Source of the DNA: Euwallacea fornicatus
Taxonomy: Eukaryota > Arthropoda > Insecta > Coleoptera > Curculionidae
Assembly: GCF_040115645.1 (NCBI RefSeq)
Contig: NC_089551.1
Location: 1,302,001 to 1,366,000, forward strand
DNA length: 64,000 nucleotides
Direction of reading: 5' to 3'
Below are positions 63,401 to 64,000 of the stretch, one piece after another; within the stretch, counting starts at the first letter, position 1; every line of letters starts with the position of its first letter. Position numbers and translations under genes: made by a program. The notes under the pieces are model-generated. The model worked only from the letters and a program-made list of their open reading frames with translations, was not told the DNA's origin and did no database searches.

Positions 63401-64000
63401 ATTGAGTTTGAGGCACAAAGAAACACAGTAATTAACAAAAACCGAACAAACTGAGCACCATTTAAAAACCTCATCATCAATGCAAATGTTCTTCATTTCC
63501 AGATACTCTGGAAACAATGAACTAGCCGTCTATATAAACCAGTTCGAGTCTGAACAATTCGACGTCGTCTCCTAAGAAACTGTGGCAAATAAAGGAATCC
63601 CTGGTTAAGATAAATGGTTACTTATCGCAGTCTCCGCCAATGTATTATTTACATTATTTTATGAATGATGCCGCACAAAGGCAGCTACGTTTAGCTAGAT
63701 CGTAAGGGCGATAGCGGATCTCTTTTCGGGGAAGATAACAAACGCTCTATCGCTCAAAGAGAGCTTTAGGGTTGGATATGGATGTATCCCCAGATAGCAG
63801 AGGCGGGTATATGGAAGAATGAAATATTCATACCAAAATGAAATTCTATATGGAAGAATAATGGGAAGCATAATTCGTTGGGGAAACGGCCATATTAAGG
63901 AGGCCATAAACAAGGGTGACACTGAAATTTGTTAAACTAATTCTCGGACCATTATAGAGCCCTAAAAGAGCTGCTATCGGCCGTCGTATCTCGCGGTATT

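Larger units (their letters stand above)
52947..64000. other. Region upstream of u-shaped, no gene recognised
   Basis: 11 kb without a convincing coding frame on either strand. It contains further GATA clusters (53074-53150 and 59887-60015), the second 125 bp repeat and a foldback palindrome. The longest frames (for example 53488-53967 plus, 63257-62883 minus) lack domains and coding-like codon use. Confidence 0.5.

Overview
The window is nuclear DNA from an insect. Most introns are 50-70 bp with GT-AG borders, there is a nuclear tRNA, and the genes are typical insect ones: an ABCC transporter, a CHK-type kinase-like protein, a type-B carboxylesterase, a group-7-allergen-like secreted protein and a u-shaped (FOG) orthologue. 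The gene content and the many short elements ending in TACAGGGTG suggest a beetle, but that is only a guess. No genuine bacterial or viral gene was seen.

Left third (1-20.9 kb). On the minus strand: an ABCC4/MRP4-like transporter cut by the left edge before its second nucleotide-binding domain (1-4609), a single-exon CHK kinase-like gene (5698-7182) and a ten-exon secreted carboxylesterase (9606-12711). Then come a tRNA-Gln (13155-13226) and, on the plus strand, a Sec12/PREB orthologue (14072-15623) and a small secreted TULIP-like protein (15992-16978). The stretch 17.0-20.9 kb is AT-rich and holds a diverged ~435 bp repeat and short inverted-repeat elements.

Middle (20.9-31.9 kb). A gene-dense housekeeping block: an 18-exon SENP6/7-type SUMO protease (velo orthologue, minus), CHMP1 (ESCRT-III, minus) and, divergent from CHMP1 across 346 bp, an IWR1/SLC7A6OS orthologue (plus). 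Splice phases agree at every junction I placed, giving uninterrupted proteins of 1476, 202 and 305 residues.

Right half (31.9-64 kb). The minus-strand u-shaped/FOG orthologue has its zinc-finger exons at 34249-37919. A first coding exon is predicted at 52799-52946, about 15 kb upstream, in matching splice phase. The big intron and the 11 kb upstream of it are otherwise non-coding as far as I can see. They are rich in GATA sites and contain two minisatellites, a two-copy 125 bp element, TACAGGGTG-type elements and a 630 bp foldback palindrome. A FOG protein is a GATA cofactor, so GATA-dense DNA around its own gene suggests feedback control.

All exon coordinates were read by eye from splice signals and reading frame; no search was run.
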